A stretch of 64,000 nt of DNA from WTFY01 sp965205275 (GTDB lineage: Bacteria > Pseudomonadota > Gammaproteobacteria > UBA4575): assembly GCA_965205275.1 (NCBI GenBank), contig OZ242168.1, positions 1,426,001 through 1,490,000 of the forward strand, in the 5' to 3' direction. Below the pieces are notes generated by a model. The model was given only the letters and a program-made list of their open reading frames with translations. It made no database searches and had not been told where the DNA came from. Below, in pieces: positions 1 through 7,974 of this stretch; the stretch's first letter is position 1; each line of letters starts with the position of its first letter. Made by a program: the position numbers and the translations under genes.

Positions 1-173
1 TCATATTCAAACGTCATGGGCTCACAACGCCATAACCCCGAATAGGTTGGCTGACCATTCGAGTTGGTTTGGGTCAGCCAGTGAACCTCTCCCGCCTGTT
101 TATCGCCCGCCATAAAGGGCTCGTAAGATTCTGTTGATATGGCTGATTTCATATATTTGACATTTTCACTCAT
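1..173 (-). CDS. Cupin-domain protein, 3' part outside the window
   Basis: The gene begins at an ATG at 173 behind a strong ribosome site (GGAGGGG, 4 nt before the start) and runs off the left edge, so only the first 57 or so residues are visible. They include the pattern W-x-C-x-P-x-x-F-x-Y (SGLWRCEPMTFEY), which resembles the first strands of the EutQ/DUF861 cupin fold. No catalytic or metal residues can be judged from this fragment. It diverges from nothing obvious: the next gene to the right is on the same strand and ends at 315. The cupin assignment is an inference from a short motif. Confidence 0.55.
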   Translation of the reverse strand, partial: MSENVKYMKSAISTESYEPFMAGDKQAGEVHWLTQTNSNGQPTYSGLWRCEPMTFEY

Positions 174-314
174 GGGTCCCCTCCTAGGTGGGCTGAACGG
201 CTGTAGCTATGGTACACAGTGAACCCTGACGATTCTCCATGCGTCCGATGTACGCATCACGTAAACGATGCACCCTCCGGGGAGGACATTGACCACCCAG
301 GATTCTGCGCGGCG

Positions 315-872
315 CTAACGCTTCCATTTTATATTGCACCCGACACTGGACTTTTGATCCGGATCGACGGACTGGCCCACCAGCAGGGAATCGAGTGCAT
401 GACGAAGGTCTTTCCCGGTCAAGGGTATGTCATTGCCGGGTCGTGAATCATCCAGTTGCCCCCGGTATACACATTTCAAGGCGTCGTCAAAGACATAGAA
501 ATCAGGCGTACAGGCGGCATCAAACAGCCTGGCAACCTGCTGGGTCTCGTCATACAGATACGGAAAGGTATAGCCAAGCGATTCGGCCAGGGACTTCATG
601 TTTTCCGGCGAATCCTCGGGATACTGGACCGCGTCATTGGAACTGACGGCGATCAGAGCGACCCCGCGGGCGGGGTACTCCTGGCCCAGCCGGACCAGCT
701 CACTCTGGACATGCTTCACAAAAGGGCAGTGGTTGCATATGAACATCAGGACGGTCGCCACCGCACCGCGTGCTTCTGGCAGGCACAACTCCTTTCCGGA
801 AACCGTGTCCGGCAGGCAAAAATCCGGAGCCTGCGTGCCCAAAGGCATCATGTTGGAAGGAGTTAGTGTCAT
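315..872 (-). CDS. Thioredoxin-fold redox protein (AhpC/TSA-like)
   Basis: A 185-residue cytoplasmic protein of the thioredoxin-like superfamily. It starts MTLTPSNMMPLG and has the strand-helix segment C-N-H-C-P-F-V-K-H, a CxxC-type motif typical of a widespread AhpC/TSA-like family. I chose the start at 872 because the family usually begins with this LTPS-x-M-x-PLG stretch; the reading frame stays open 19 codons further up but without family similarity. No signal peptide is seen, so it probably acts on cytosolic thiols or peroxides; the substrate is unknown. It is divergent from metK, and an inverted repeat sits between the two. Confidence 0.8.
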   Translation of the reverse strand: MTLTPSNMMPLGTQAPDFCLPDTVSGKELCLPEARGAVATVLMFICNHCPFVKHVQSELVRLGQEYPARGVALIAVSSNDAVQYPEDSPENMKSLAESLGYTFPYLYDETQQVARLFDAACTPDFYVFDDALKCVYRGQLDDSRPGNDIPLTGKDLRHALDSLLVGQSVDPDQKSSVGCNIKWKR

Positions 873-900
873 CTTGCCAGGAATGCGTGTTTTAATTTCT

Positions 901-930
901 CTTGAATTGCGTAGAATAACGCGATTCAAG
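901..930. promoter_or_regulatory. Inverted repeat between thioredoxin-like gene and metK
   Basis: Arms CTTGAATTGCGT (901-912) and ACGCGATTCAAG (919-930) pair over 12 bp with one T:G wobble and a 6-nt loop. It lies about 50 bp before the metK start and 29 bp before the divergent gene. It may be an operator for methyl-cycle control or an RNA hairpin. No U-tract follows and it does not match the MetJ box (AGACGTCT). Confidence 0.45.
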
Positions 931-981
931 GGGCCTGTTAACCTTTTGACAGGATCTTAAACTGCATCAGGGAAAATCCAA

Positions 982-2139
982 ATGCCTGCAACACGCGTAT
1001 TTACCTCTGAGTCCGTATCAGAGGGCCATCCGGACAAAATGGCGGACCAGATCTCCGATGCCGTGCTGGATGCCCTGCTAAGGCAGGACCCCGGCGCACG
1101 CGTGGCCTGCGAGACGCTTGTCAAGACAGGCATGGTAGTGCTGGCCGGGGAAATTACCACAACGGCACAGATCGACCTTGAGCCCGTGGTACGGGCTACG
1201 GTCAACGATATTGGCTACGACCGCTCCGAGGTCGGTTTTGACGGGCACCATTGTGCAGTGATCAATGCACTGGGCAAACAGTCACCCGACATCGCACAAG
1301 GGGTTGACCGGGAAAACAAGGAAGACCAGGGCGCGGGCGATCAGGGCATGATGTTTGGCTATGCCAGCAACGAAACCGATGTGCTCATGCCGGCCCCCAT
1401 CACCTATGCCCACCGCCTCGTGCAAAAACAATCCATGATCAGGAAAGCGGGCGACCTGCCCTGGTTGCGCCCGGATGCCAAAAGCCAAGTGACTTTTGTC
1501 TATGAAGACGGAAAACCAAGCCGCATCGACGCGGTGGTGCTGTCCACCCAGCATGGCCCGGAGGTCACACAAGCAGCCCTGCATGAAGCCGTCATGGAAC
1601 TGATTATCAAACCGACCCTGCCTGAAAAGTGGCTGTCGGCCCATACGAAATTCCATATCAATCCTACCGGCCGGTTCGAGATTGGCGGGCCGGTGGGGGA
1701 CTGCGGGCTTACCGGGCGCAAGATCATCGTCGATACCTATGGGGGCATGGCACGCCACGGTGGCGGGGCCTTTTCCGGAAAAGACCCTTCCAAGGTCGAC
1801 CGCTCTGCGGCCTATGCGGGCCGTTATGTGGCCAAAAACGTGGTGGCTGCAGGCCTGGCGGAGTGCTGTGAAATCCAGATCTCCTATGCCATCGGCCTGG
1901 CACAACCAACGTCCGTGTCGATCGACACATTCGGTACCGGAATCATCGGCGATGACAAAATCGAGGCGATCGTACAGGAGCTGTTTGATTTGTCTCCCTA
2001 CGGAATCCTGTCCATGCTGGATTTACTGCATCCGATCTACCAGGCGACGGCCGCCTACGGCCATTTTGGTCGCAATGAGGACAGTTTTCGCTGGGAACGT
2101 ACGGACCGGGCCCGTGAACTGAAGGAACGGGCCGGGTAA
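982..2139 (+). CDS. metK: S-adenosylmethionine synthetase
   Basis: Makes S-adenosylmethionine from methionine and ATP in the cytosol. The 385-residue length is normal. Visible signatures are SEGHPDK near residue 13 (ATP and metal binding), GAGDQGMMFGYA near 117, and the glycine-rich loop GGGAFSGKDPSKVDRSAAY near 258. The start at ATG 982 gives the usual MPxTRVFTSESVSEGHPDK N-terminus. ahcY follows after 48 bp, so donor synthesis and removal of the by-product S-adenosylhomocysteine appear linked in one transcript. A TTGACA hexamer sits at 946-951 upstream, but no convincing -10 partner was found. No SAM riboswitch fold was recognised. Confidence 0.98.
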   Translation: MPATRVFTSESVSEGHPDKMADQISDAVLDALLRQDPGARVACETLVKTGMVVLAGEITTTAQIDLEPVVRATVNDIGYDRSEVGFDGHHCAVINALGKQSPDIAQGVDRENKEDQGAGDQGMMFGYASNETDVLMPAPITYAHRLVQKQSMIRKAGDLPWLRPDAKSQVTFVYEDGKPSRIDAVVLSTQHGPEVTQAALHEAVMELIIKPTLPEKWLSAHTKFHINPTGRFEIGGPVGDCGLTGRKIIVDTYGGMARHGGGAFSGKDPSKVDRSAAYAGRYVAKNVVAAGLAECCEIQISYAIGLAQPTSVSIDTFGTGIIGDDKIEAIVQELFDLSPYGILSMLDLLHPIYQATAAYGHFGRNEDSFRWERTDRARELKERAG

Positions 2140-2187
2140 CATGCAATGGTATAATGCACGAAATTGCTGAAGGAACCCAACAGGATT

Positions 2188-3501
2188 ATGAATATTCAAT
2201 CTGCAGAGAAAGTCGAACCGGATTTCAAGGTTGCCGATCTGGCACTGGCAGACTGGGGACGCAAGGAAATCGCCATTGCCGAAACCGAAATGCCGGGCCT
2301 GATGGCCCTGCGCGAAAAATACGGAGCAGAAAAACCGTTGACCGGCGCGCGAATCACAGGGTGCCTGCACATGACGGTGCAGACGGCCGTATTGATTGAA
2401 ACCCTGACTGAACTGGGCGCACAGGTGCGCTGGTCATCGTGCAATATATTTTCCACCCAGGATCATGCCGCCGCGGCAATAGCCGCCAGCGGCATTCCCG
2501 TATTTGCCTGGAAAGGTGAAACGGAACAGGAGTACACGTGGTGTATCGAACAGACGGTCAACGGACCCGGCGGCTGGCAGCCCAACATGCTTCTGGATGA
2601 CGGCGGTGACCTGACCAAAATCATGCACGAAAAATTTCCCGAACGGCTTGGGAATGTAAAAGGACTGTCCGAAGAGACCACCACCGGCGTGCATCGCCTG
2701 CATGAAATGGAAAGAAGAGGCGAATTGAAAGTCCCGGCATTCAATGTGAATGATTCCGTAACCAAATCCAAGTTTGACAACCTGTATGGCTGCCGCGAAT
2801 CACTGGTAGACGGCATCAAGCGCGCGACGGACGTCATGATTGCAGCCAAGACTGTGGTCGTCTTTGGCTTCGGTGATGTCGGCAAAGGCAGCGCACAGTC
2901 ATTGCGCAGCCTGGGCGCAAATGTCCTGATCACGGAAATTGATCCCATTTGTGCATTGCAGGCCGCCATGGCGGGGTATCGTGTCGTCACGCTGCAAGAG
3001 GCCGTCGCTACGGCGGACATTTTCGTCACCGCCACCGGGAACTACAATGTCATTACCCACGACCATTTGCGGGCGATGAAGAATCAGGCGATCGTCTGCA
3101 ACATCGGGCATTTCGATAACGAAATTGACGTGGCAAGCCTGAAACAGTACCGGTGGGAGAACATCAAGCCGCAGGTCGATCATGTCATCTTTCCGGATGG
3201 CAAACGCATCATTCTTCTGGCGGAAGGCCGTCTGGTCAATCTGGGCTGTGCCACCGGCCACCCGAGCTTCGTCATGTCGAATTCCTTCACGAACCAGGTA
3301 CTGGCGCAAATGGAGCTGTGGAAAAACCCGGACCGGTACGAAAACAAGGTCTACGTGTTGCCGAAGACACTGGATGAAGAGGTCGCACGACTGCATCTGG
3401 ACAAGATCGGTGTGAAGCTGACTGAACTGACCGCCGAGCAGGCTGAATATATCGGAGTGAGCGTGGGAGGCCCCTACAAGCCCGATTACTACCGGTACTA
3501 A
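2188..3501 (+). CDS. ahcY: Adenosylhomocysteinase
   Basis: Hydrolyses S-adenosylhomocysteine to adenosine and homocysteine, relieving inhibition of methyltransferases. The protein has about 437 residues from ATG 2188; an in-frame ATG at 2164 would add eight residues that are not family-like. Signatures: TGCLHMTVQTAVLIETL near 56, SSCNIFSTQDHAAAAIA near 82, the substrate lysine segment NVNDSVTKSKFDN, the NAD-binding loop VFGFGDVGKG, and the conserved C-terminal PYKPDYYRY that closes the neighbouring subunit's cofactor site. It follows metK and precedes rsmE by 30 bp, fitting a methyl-cycle operon. Confidence 0.97.
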   Translation: MNIQSAEKVEPDFKVADLALADWGRKEIAIAETEMPGLMALREKYGAEKPLTGARITGCLHMTVQTAVLIETLTELGAQVRWSSCNIFSTQDHAAAAIAASGIPVFAWKGETEQEYTWCIEQTVNGPGGWQPNMLLDDGGDLTKIMHEKFPERLGNVKGLSEETTTGVHRLHEMERRGELKVPAFNVNDSVTKSKFDNLYGCRESLVDGIKRATDVMIAAKTVVVFGFGDVGKGSAQSLRSLGANVLITEIDPICALQAAMAGYRVVTLQEAVATADIFVTATGNYNVITHDHLRAMKNQAIVCNIGHFDNEIDVASLKQYRWENIKPQVDHVIFPDGKRIILLAEGRLVNLGCATGHPSFVMSNSFTNQVLAQMELWKNPDRYENKVYVLPKTLDEEVARLHLDKIGVKLTELTAEQAEYIGVSVGGPYKPDYYRY

Positions 3502-3531
3502 GCACCACGAATCGCCACTCGATTTCACACC

Positions 3532-4290
3532 ATGCGGGTTATTCGTCTGTACGTAAGCCGGAAACTTGCCGTACCTGACGAAATCAGGCTGGATGAGCGT
3601 ACGCGTCATTACGCAACCCGCGTACTTTGCGTCAATAAAAATTTGTCCCTGGTGCTGTTTAACGGGGACGGCTACGATTACCCCGGCACCCTGACGGCTT
3701 GCCACAAAAAAGCGATCGTCGTCCGGATCACGGACCGCATCCATGCGGTCCGGGAACCCGCCCTGGAGACCCACCTGGTACTCGGCGTATCGAAAAGCTC
3801 ACATATGGACTATGCCATCCAGAAGACCGTCGAGGCCGGGGTGACGGGCATTCATCCGATCATTACCGAACGCACGGTCACCCGGCTTTCGGACCGCACA
3901 AAGGCGAACAAACAGCAGCACTGGCAAAACATTATTATCAGTGCCTGTGAACAATGTGGACGGGCCACCTTGCCGGCTTTACATGAAACCACCGACCTGG
4001 ACGGGTTGAGTCCTGTGCACGAAGATGCACGGGGGTTTGTCCTCGACGCCGGTTCGGACCGGACACTGACCCGGTACGGTCAGGAACCCCTGAAAAAAGC
4101 CTGGTTTGTCGTCGGCCCGGAAGGTGGCCTGACACGCTCCGAGACGGACCGGATCATTGAAAAAGGGTTTCGGGCCGTCACGCTGGGGCCCCGGATACTG
4201 CGTACCGAAACGGCCGCATTGTCTGCCATCATCGGTGCGCAAATGCTGTGGGGAGACCTGTCCGGCCCGCACAACCCCCGACCCGGCTAG
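3532..4290 (+). CDS. rsmE: 16S rRNA (uracil-1498-N3)-methyltransferase
   Basis: A SPOUT-class methyltransferase of 252 residues that methylates U1498 of 16S rRNA using S-adenosylmethionine. The N-terminal part (about 1-70) is the PUA-like RNA-binding domain. The C-terminal knot is shown by VGPEGGLTRSETD near 198 and LGPRILRTETA near 220, both diagnostic for RsmE. It lies 30 bp after ahcY and 80 bp before gshB on the same strand, so it is a consumer of the product made by the first gene in the run. Confidence 0.95.
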   Translation: MRVIRLYVSRKLAVPDEIRLDERTRHYATRVLCVNKNLSLVLFNGDGYDYPGTLTACHKKAIVVRITDRIHAVREPALETHLVLGVSKSSHMDYAIQKTVEAGVTGIHPIITERTVTRLSDRTKANKQQHWQNIIISACEQCGRATLPALHETTDLDGLSPVHEDARGFVLDAGSDRTLTRYGQEPLKKAWFVVGPEGGLTRSETDRIIEKGFRAVTLGPRILRTETAALSAIIGAQMLWGDLSGPHNPRPG

Positions 4291-4370
4291 CCTGCACGAA
4301 CATCCGGCCAAATCCTGCCGGCCGGGGTGGTATCCTATAGGCAACCGGCACAGACGAGGCATACCTCCGG

Positions 4371-5327
4371 ATGACCATAAAACTCGGTGTAATCATGGAC
4401 CCCATAGCAGGTATCAATGTCCACAAGGACAGTACCTTTGCCATGCTGCTGGAAGCGCAACGCCGTGCTTGGCAAATTCACTATCTGCAACCGTCTGATC
4501 TTTTTTTGACGGACACCCGGGTCATGGGGTGCACCACCCGGATTTCAGTACGGGACGACCCCGCACACTGGGTTGAGCCGGGAGACTGTGCCGTCCAGGA
4601 CCTGAATGGACTCGATGTGATCCTGATGCGCAAGGACCCGCCGTTTGACATGGAATACATCTACACAACCTTTCTGCTCGATCGCGTACAGGAGGCGGGG
4701 ACACCGGTGGTCAATCCCCCTGCCAGCCTGCGTAATGCCAATGAAAAACTGTCTGCAACCCACTTTGCGCAATGCATCGCACCCTTTGTCGTGAGCAGGA
4801 ACCGGCAGGCTCTCGGGCGCTTCATTGACGAGCACAGGGAAACCGTGGTCAAACCCCTGGACGGCATGGCAGGAGATTCCGTCTTTCGCGTCCGGCATGA
4901 CGACCCGAACCGAAACGTCATTCTGGAAACCGTGACGCAGTGCGGCACACGAACCGTGATGGCACAAAAACTGATTGCCGAATACAAAAAAGGTGACAAA
5001 CGAATCCTGCTCATTGGCGGCGAACCCGTCCCGTATGCCCTGGTACGTGTCCCGGCCAAAGGGGAACTGCGCGCCAACCTGGCCAAGGGCGGCACCCCGG
5101 AAAGTGCGCCCCTGACCGAACGGGACCGATGGATTTGCGAGCAGATCAGGCCGGCGTTAATGGTCATGAAGCTTGATTTCGCAGGGATTGATGTCATTGG
5201 TGATTTCCTGACGGAGATCAATATCACCAGCCCGACCGGAATCCGTGAACTGGATAAAATGTGTGGTTTGAATATCGCGGCAACGTTACTCGACACCCTT
5301 GAAAAACGGCTCGACCATGCGTCATGA
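4371..5327 (+). CDS. gshB: Glutathione synthetase
   Basis: ATP-grasp enzyme joining gamma-glutamylcysteine and glycine to give glutathione. Its 318 residues match the proteobacterial GshB length. Seen are the N-terminal KLGVIMDPI, the segment LMRKDPPFDMEYIYTT near 84, the ATP-binding VVKPLDGMAGDSVFRV near 160, and the metal and substrate end FLTEINITSPTGIRELD near 282. It is followed by yqgE/algH and ruvX in the order common to gammaproteobacteria. A 151-bp gap separates it from the next gene. Confidence 0.97.
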   Translation: MTIKLGVIMDPIAGINVHKDSTFAMLLEAQRRAWQIHYLQPSDLFLTDTRVMGCTTRISVRDDPAHWVEPGDCAVQDLNGLDVILMRKDPPFDMEYIYTTFLLDRVQEAGTPVVNPPASLRNANEKLSATHFAQCIAPFVVSRNRQALGRFIDEHRETVVKPLDGMAGDSVFRVRHDDPNRNVILETVTQCGTRTVMAQKLIAEYKKGDKRILLIGGEPVPYALVRVPAKGELRANLAKGGTPESAPLTERDRWICEQIRPALMVMKLDFAGIDVIGDFLTEINITSPTGIRELDKMCGLNIAATLLDTLEKRLDHAS

Positions 5328-5478
5328 TCCCGATATGGCCGAAATAAGGGGCAAAAGTGTGCGAATATGACTCCCGGTACGCCATTTCCTGAAAAAATGA
5401 ACCACGACTGCGGTATATTGGGGGTCATCCCTATTTGGCGGTTCCTGAAAAACAACCGGTTACGTACCCGATAAAGGC

Positions 5479-6039
5479 ATGTCAGAAAATCTTACCAAAC
5501 ATCTGCTCATCGCCATGCCCACCCTGCGTGACCCGAATTTTTCACGCACGGTAACCCTTCTTTGCGAACACAGCCCGCATGGTGCCATGGGCATTGTCGT
5601 GAATCAGCCAATCACCCTGTGTGTGGAAGAGCTTATCAATAATTTTTGTACGGACGCTGACGAGGAAGCCGCATCCAACCGTAACCCGGTGTACGCCGGC
5701 GGACCGGTACATGTCAACCGGGGGTTCGTCCTGCATGACTCGGACCGGCAGTGGAAATCCACCTATATGATCGATAATGATCTGAAGCTGACCACTTCGG
5801 AAGATATTTTACTGGACATCGGCCGGGGCACCGGGCCGGAGAATTCCATTGTCGCTTTGGGGTATGCCGGCTGGGGACCCGGGCAACTGGAGCAGGAACT
5901 GGCAGAAAATGCCTGGTTGACGGTGCCCTATCAGGCCAAGATCCTGTTTGACACACCCGTGGAAAAACGCTGGCAGGCGGCAGCCGGCAACCTTGGCATA
6001 GACCTGCGTTTAATCTCAAATGAGGCTGGACATGCCTGA
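5479..6039 (+). CDS. yqgE: YqgE/AlgH family protein
   Basis: A 186-residue member of the YqgE/AlgH family (DUF179), whose biochemical role is still unclear; AlgH was named from alginate regulation in Pseudomonas. Family signatures are LLIAMPTLRDPNFSRTVTLLCEH at residues 9-31, GAMGIVVNQP near 36, VYAGGPVHVNRGFVLH near 74 and ALGYAGWGPGQLEQEL near 127. It sits directly before ruvX, a neighbourhood conserved across proteobacteria. The start ATG at 5479 gives the normal length. Confidence 0.93.
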   Translation: MSENLTKHLLIAMPTLRDPNFSRTVTLLCEHSPHGAMGIVVNQPITLCVEELINNFCTDADEEAASNRNPVYAGGPVHVNRGFVLHDSDRQWKSTYMIDNDLKLTTSEDILLDIGRGTGPENSIVALGYAGWGPGQLEQELAENAWLTVPYQAKILFDTPVEKRWQAAAGNLGIDLRLISNEAGHA

Positions 6040-6093
6040 CGATACATTCAAGAATATGCCTGCGGCCTTATGCCGCATACCGAATTTTTACCG

Positions 6094-6540
6094 ATGTCCA
6101 GCGTAATTGGGTTTGATTATGGAGAATGCAGGATAGGGGTTGCAATTGGCATGCTCAATATCGGCACTGCAAATCCATTAACCACCCTGGTCGTCCCGGC
6201 ATCCGGAACCCCGTGGAACCGGATCGATACCATCATCCGGCAATGGCATCCCCGCACCCTGATTGTGGGCTGCGTCGAACATGACACCCAGAATCAGGGC
6301 CGGATCAAGCAAAGAATCCGGAATTTCTGCAAGGCGCTGCACACCCGCTACCAGTTGCCTGTGGAAACCGTCGACGAGTCCTACTCTTCCGTCCAGGCGT
6401 ATGAAACGCTCAAAATCCTGCGCAGCCAAGGTCGGCGCAGAAAGATCAACAAGGCAGATGTCGACAAGGCCTCAGCTGCCATCATTCTGCAGTCCTGGTT
6501 TGCAGGCCATGCAGACCGCAGCCCTACCGGAACTCCATGA
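6094..6540 (+). CDS. ruvX: Putative pre-16S rRNA nuclease / Holliday junction resolvase-like RuvX
   Basis: RNase H-fold protein of about 148 residues (YqgF/RuvX family), involved in 5' end processing of 16S rRNA in some bacteria. The first strand GFDYGECRIGVAIG carries the conserved acidic D-Y-G position, and PVETVDESYSSVQA holds the second acidic motif (D-E-S/R-x-T/S). I prefer ATG 6094, which puts the catalytic strand at the N-terminus as in relatives; ATG 6070 is in frame but adds eight unlike residues. The stop overlaps the pyrR start by 4 nt (ATGA), indicating translational coupling. Confidence 0.92.
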   Translation: MSSVIGFDYGECRIGVAIGMLNIGTANPLTTLVVPASGTPWNRIDTIIRQWHPRTLIVGCVEHDTQNQGRIKQRIRNFCKALHTRYQLPVETVDESYSSVQAYETLKILRSQGRRRKINKADVDKASAAIILQSWFAGHADRSPTGTP

Positions 6541-7034
6541 CGGTTCTCGACGCGCAACAACTGATTGACCAACTCGGTCATGATCTGGGTATTTTCATGC
6601 GCGAGCGGGACATCACCCGTCCCCTGTTTGTGGGCATTCGCACGGGCGGGGTGTGGGTAGCCGAACAGTTGCAGTCCATGCTGGGAAACCAGGATGAACT
6701 GGGTGTGCTCGATATCACCTTTTACCGGGACGACTTCAGCCGCGCCGGGATCCAGCCCACTGTGAAACCCTCGCATTTGCCGTTAAGCGTCACAAACCGG
6801 CACATCATCCTGATCGATGATGTACTGCATACCGGGCGCACCGTACGCGCCGCCTTGAATGAGATCTTTGATTATGGCCGCCCTGCATCCGTCAGTCTGG
6901 TCATACTGGTGGAAAGAAACGGTCGGGAGCTGCCGATTCAGGCGGATGTCGTGGGCCAGGCACTGCGTCTGGATGCAAAACAGCAGGTACAGCTCAGCGG
7001 CCCTGACCCGATCCTTCTGGAGATTGTTGATTGA
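6537..7034 (+). CDS. pyrR: PyrR, uracil phosphoribosyltransferase-like pyr regulator
   Basis: A 165-residue phosphoribosyltransferase-fold protein. The PRPP-binding motif is VILIDDVLHTGRTVRAALNE near 97, and GIRTGGVWVA near 35 forms the flexible hood region. In Gram-positive bacteria PyrR binds pyr mRNA to attenuate transcription and has uracil phosphoribosyltransferase activity; in pseudomonads it heads the pyrBC' operon. Here it is coupled to ruvX and is followed by pyrB after 7 bp. No long leader or obvious attenuator lies before it, so RNA-level control of this operon is not visible. Confidence 0.93.
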   Translation: MTVLDAQQLIDQLGHDLGIFMRERDITRPLFVGIRTGGVWVAEQLQSMLGNQDELGVLDITFYRDDFSRAGIQPTVKPSHLPLSVTNRHIILIDDVLHTGRTVRAALNEIFDYGRPASVSLVILVERNGRELPIQADVVGQALRLDAKQQVQLSGPDPILLEIVD

Positions 7035-7041
7035 ACCTCAT

Positions 7042-7974
7042 ATGCGACATTTTCTGAACATCGGCAGGCTCAGTTGCGAAGAGCTTGTCCATATTCTCGA
7101 TACTGCCAAATCATTTACCAGCGTAGATAGCCAGACCGTAAAGAAAGTGCCGTTGCTGCGCGGCAAGACCATTGTCAATCTGTTTTTCGAGCCCAGCACC
7201 CGGACCCGCACAACGTTCGAACTCGCAGCCAAACGCCTTTCAGCTGATGTCCTGAATATCAGTGTCGCAACCTCCGCCACCATCAAAGGCGAGAGTCTGC
7301 TGGATACCCTGTTCAGCCTTGAAGCGATGAATACGGATGTGTTTATCGTTCGCCACCCTGAAAGCGGCGCGGCGGATTTTATTGCAAAACACGTCGCCCC
7401 GCATGTAAGTATCATCAATGCCGGCGATGGCCGACACGCTCACCCGACCCAGGCCGTGCTGGACGTATTCACGATCCGCGAGCATCACCCGGATTTTTCC
7501 AGACTGAGGGTGGCCATCGTAGGCGATATCCTGCATTCGCGGGTTGCCCGTTCCCAGATTGAAGCCCTGAATATTCTGGGCACCCGGGAAATACGTGTGA
7601 TCGCACCCCGGACCCTGTTGCCGGCGAATGTCGAGCAACTGGGGGTGCGCGTGTTCCAGAACTGCACGCAGGGACTGCACGATGTCGATGTGATCATCAT
7701 GCTGCGCCTGCAAAAAGAGCGCATGCAGGGAGCCTTTATACCCAGTGAACATGAGTATTTTCAATTGTACGGCCTGACTCCGGAGCGCCTGGCCCTGGCC
7801 AGTCCGGACGCGATCGTAATGCACCCCGGCCCCATCAACCGTGGCGTGGAAATCAGTTCGGAAGTTGCGGATGGACCCCGCTCTGTGATCCTGCAGCAAG
7901 TGAAGTACGGTATCGCCGCTCGCATGGCCATTTTATCGATTGCCGTCAGCCCTGGAGTCCGCCATGAAGCTTGA
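7042..7974 (+). CDS. pyrB: Aspartate carbamoyltransferase catalytic subunit
   Basis: Catalyses the first committed step of pyrimidine synthesis, carbamoyl phosphate plus aspartate to carbamoyl aspartate. The start ATG 7042 gives 310 residues and the normal N-terminus MRHFLNIGRLS. Motifs: FFEPSTRTRTTFE near 50 (carbamoyl-phosphate loop), HPTQAVLD near 133, and HPGPINRGVE near 265. The frame is open upstream through pyrR, which is a shadow. The gene overlaps the next one by 11 nt. No pyrI regulatory-chain gene is nearby, as expected for the class A enzyme that pairs with an inactive dihydroorotase. Confidence 0.96.
   Translation: MRHFLNIGRLSCEELVHILDTAKSFTSVDSQTVKKVPLLRGKTIVNLFFEPSTRTRTTFELAAKRLSADVLNISVATSATIKGESLLDTLFSLEAMNTDVFIVRHPESGAADFIAKHVAPHVSIINAGDGRHAHPTQAVLDVFTIREHHPDFSRLRVAIVGDILHSRVARSQIEALNILGTREIRVIAPRTLLPANVEQLGVRVFQNCTQGLHDVDVIIMLRLQKERMQGAFIPSEHEYFQLYGLTPERLALASPDAIVMHPGPINRGVEISSEVADGPRSVILQQVKYGIAARMAILSIAVSPGVRHEA

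Noticed and set aside
901..981. SAM riboswitch before metK
   Set aside because: Only one hairpin is present; no SAM-I, SAM-II or SAH core could be traced and the leader is short.
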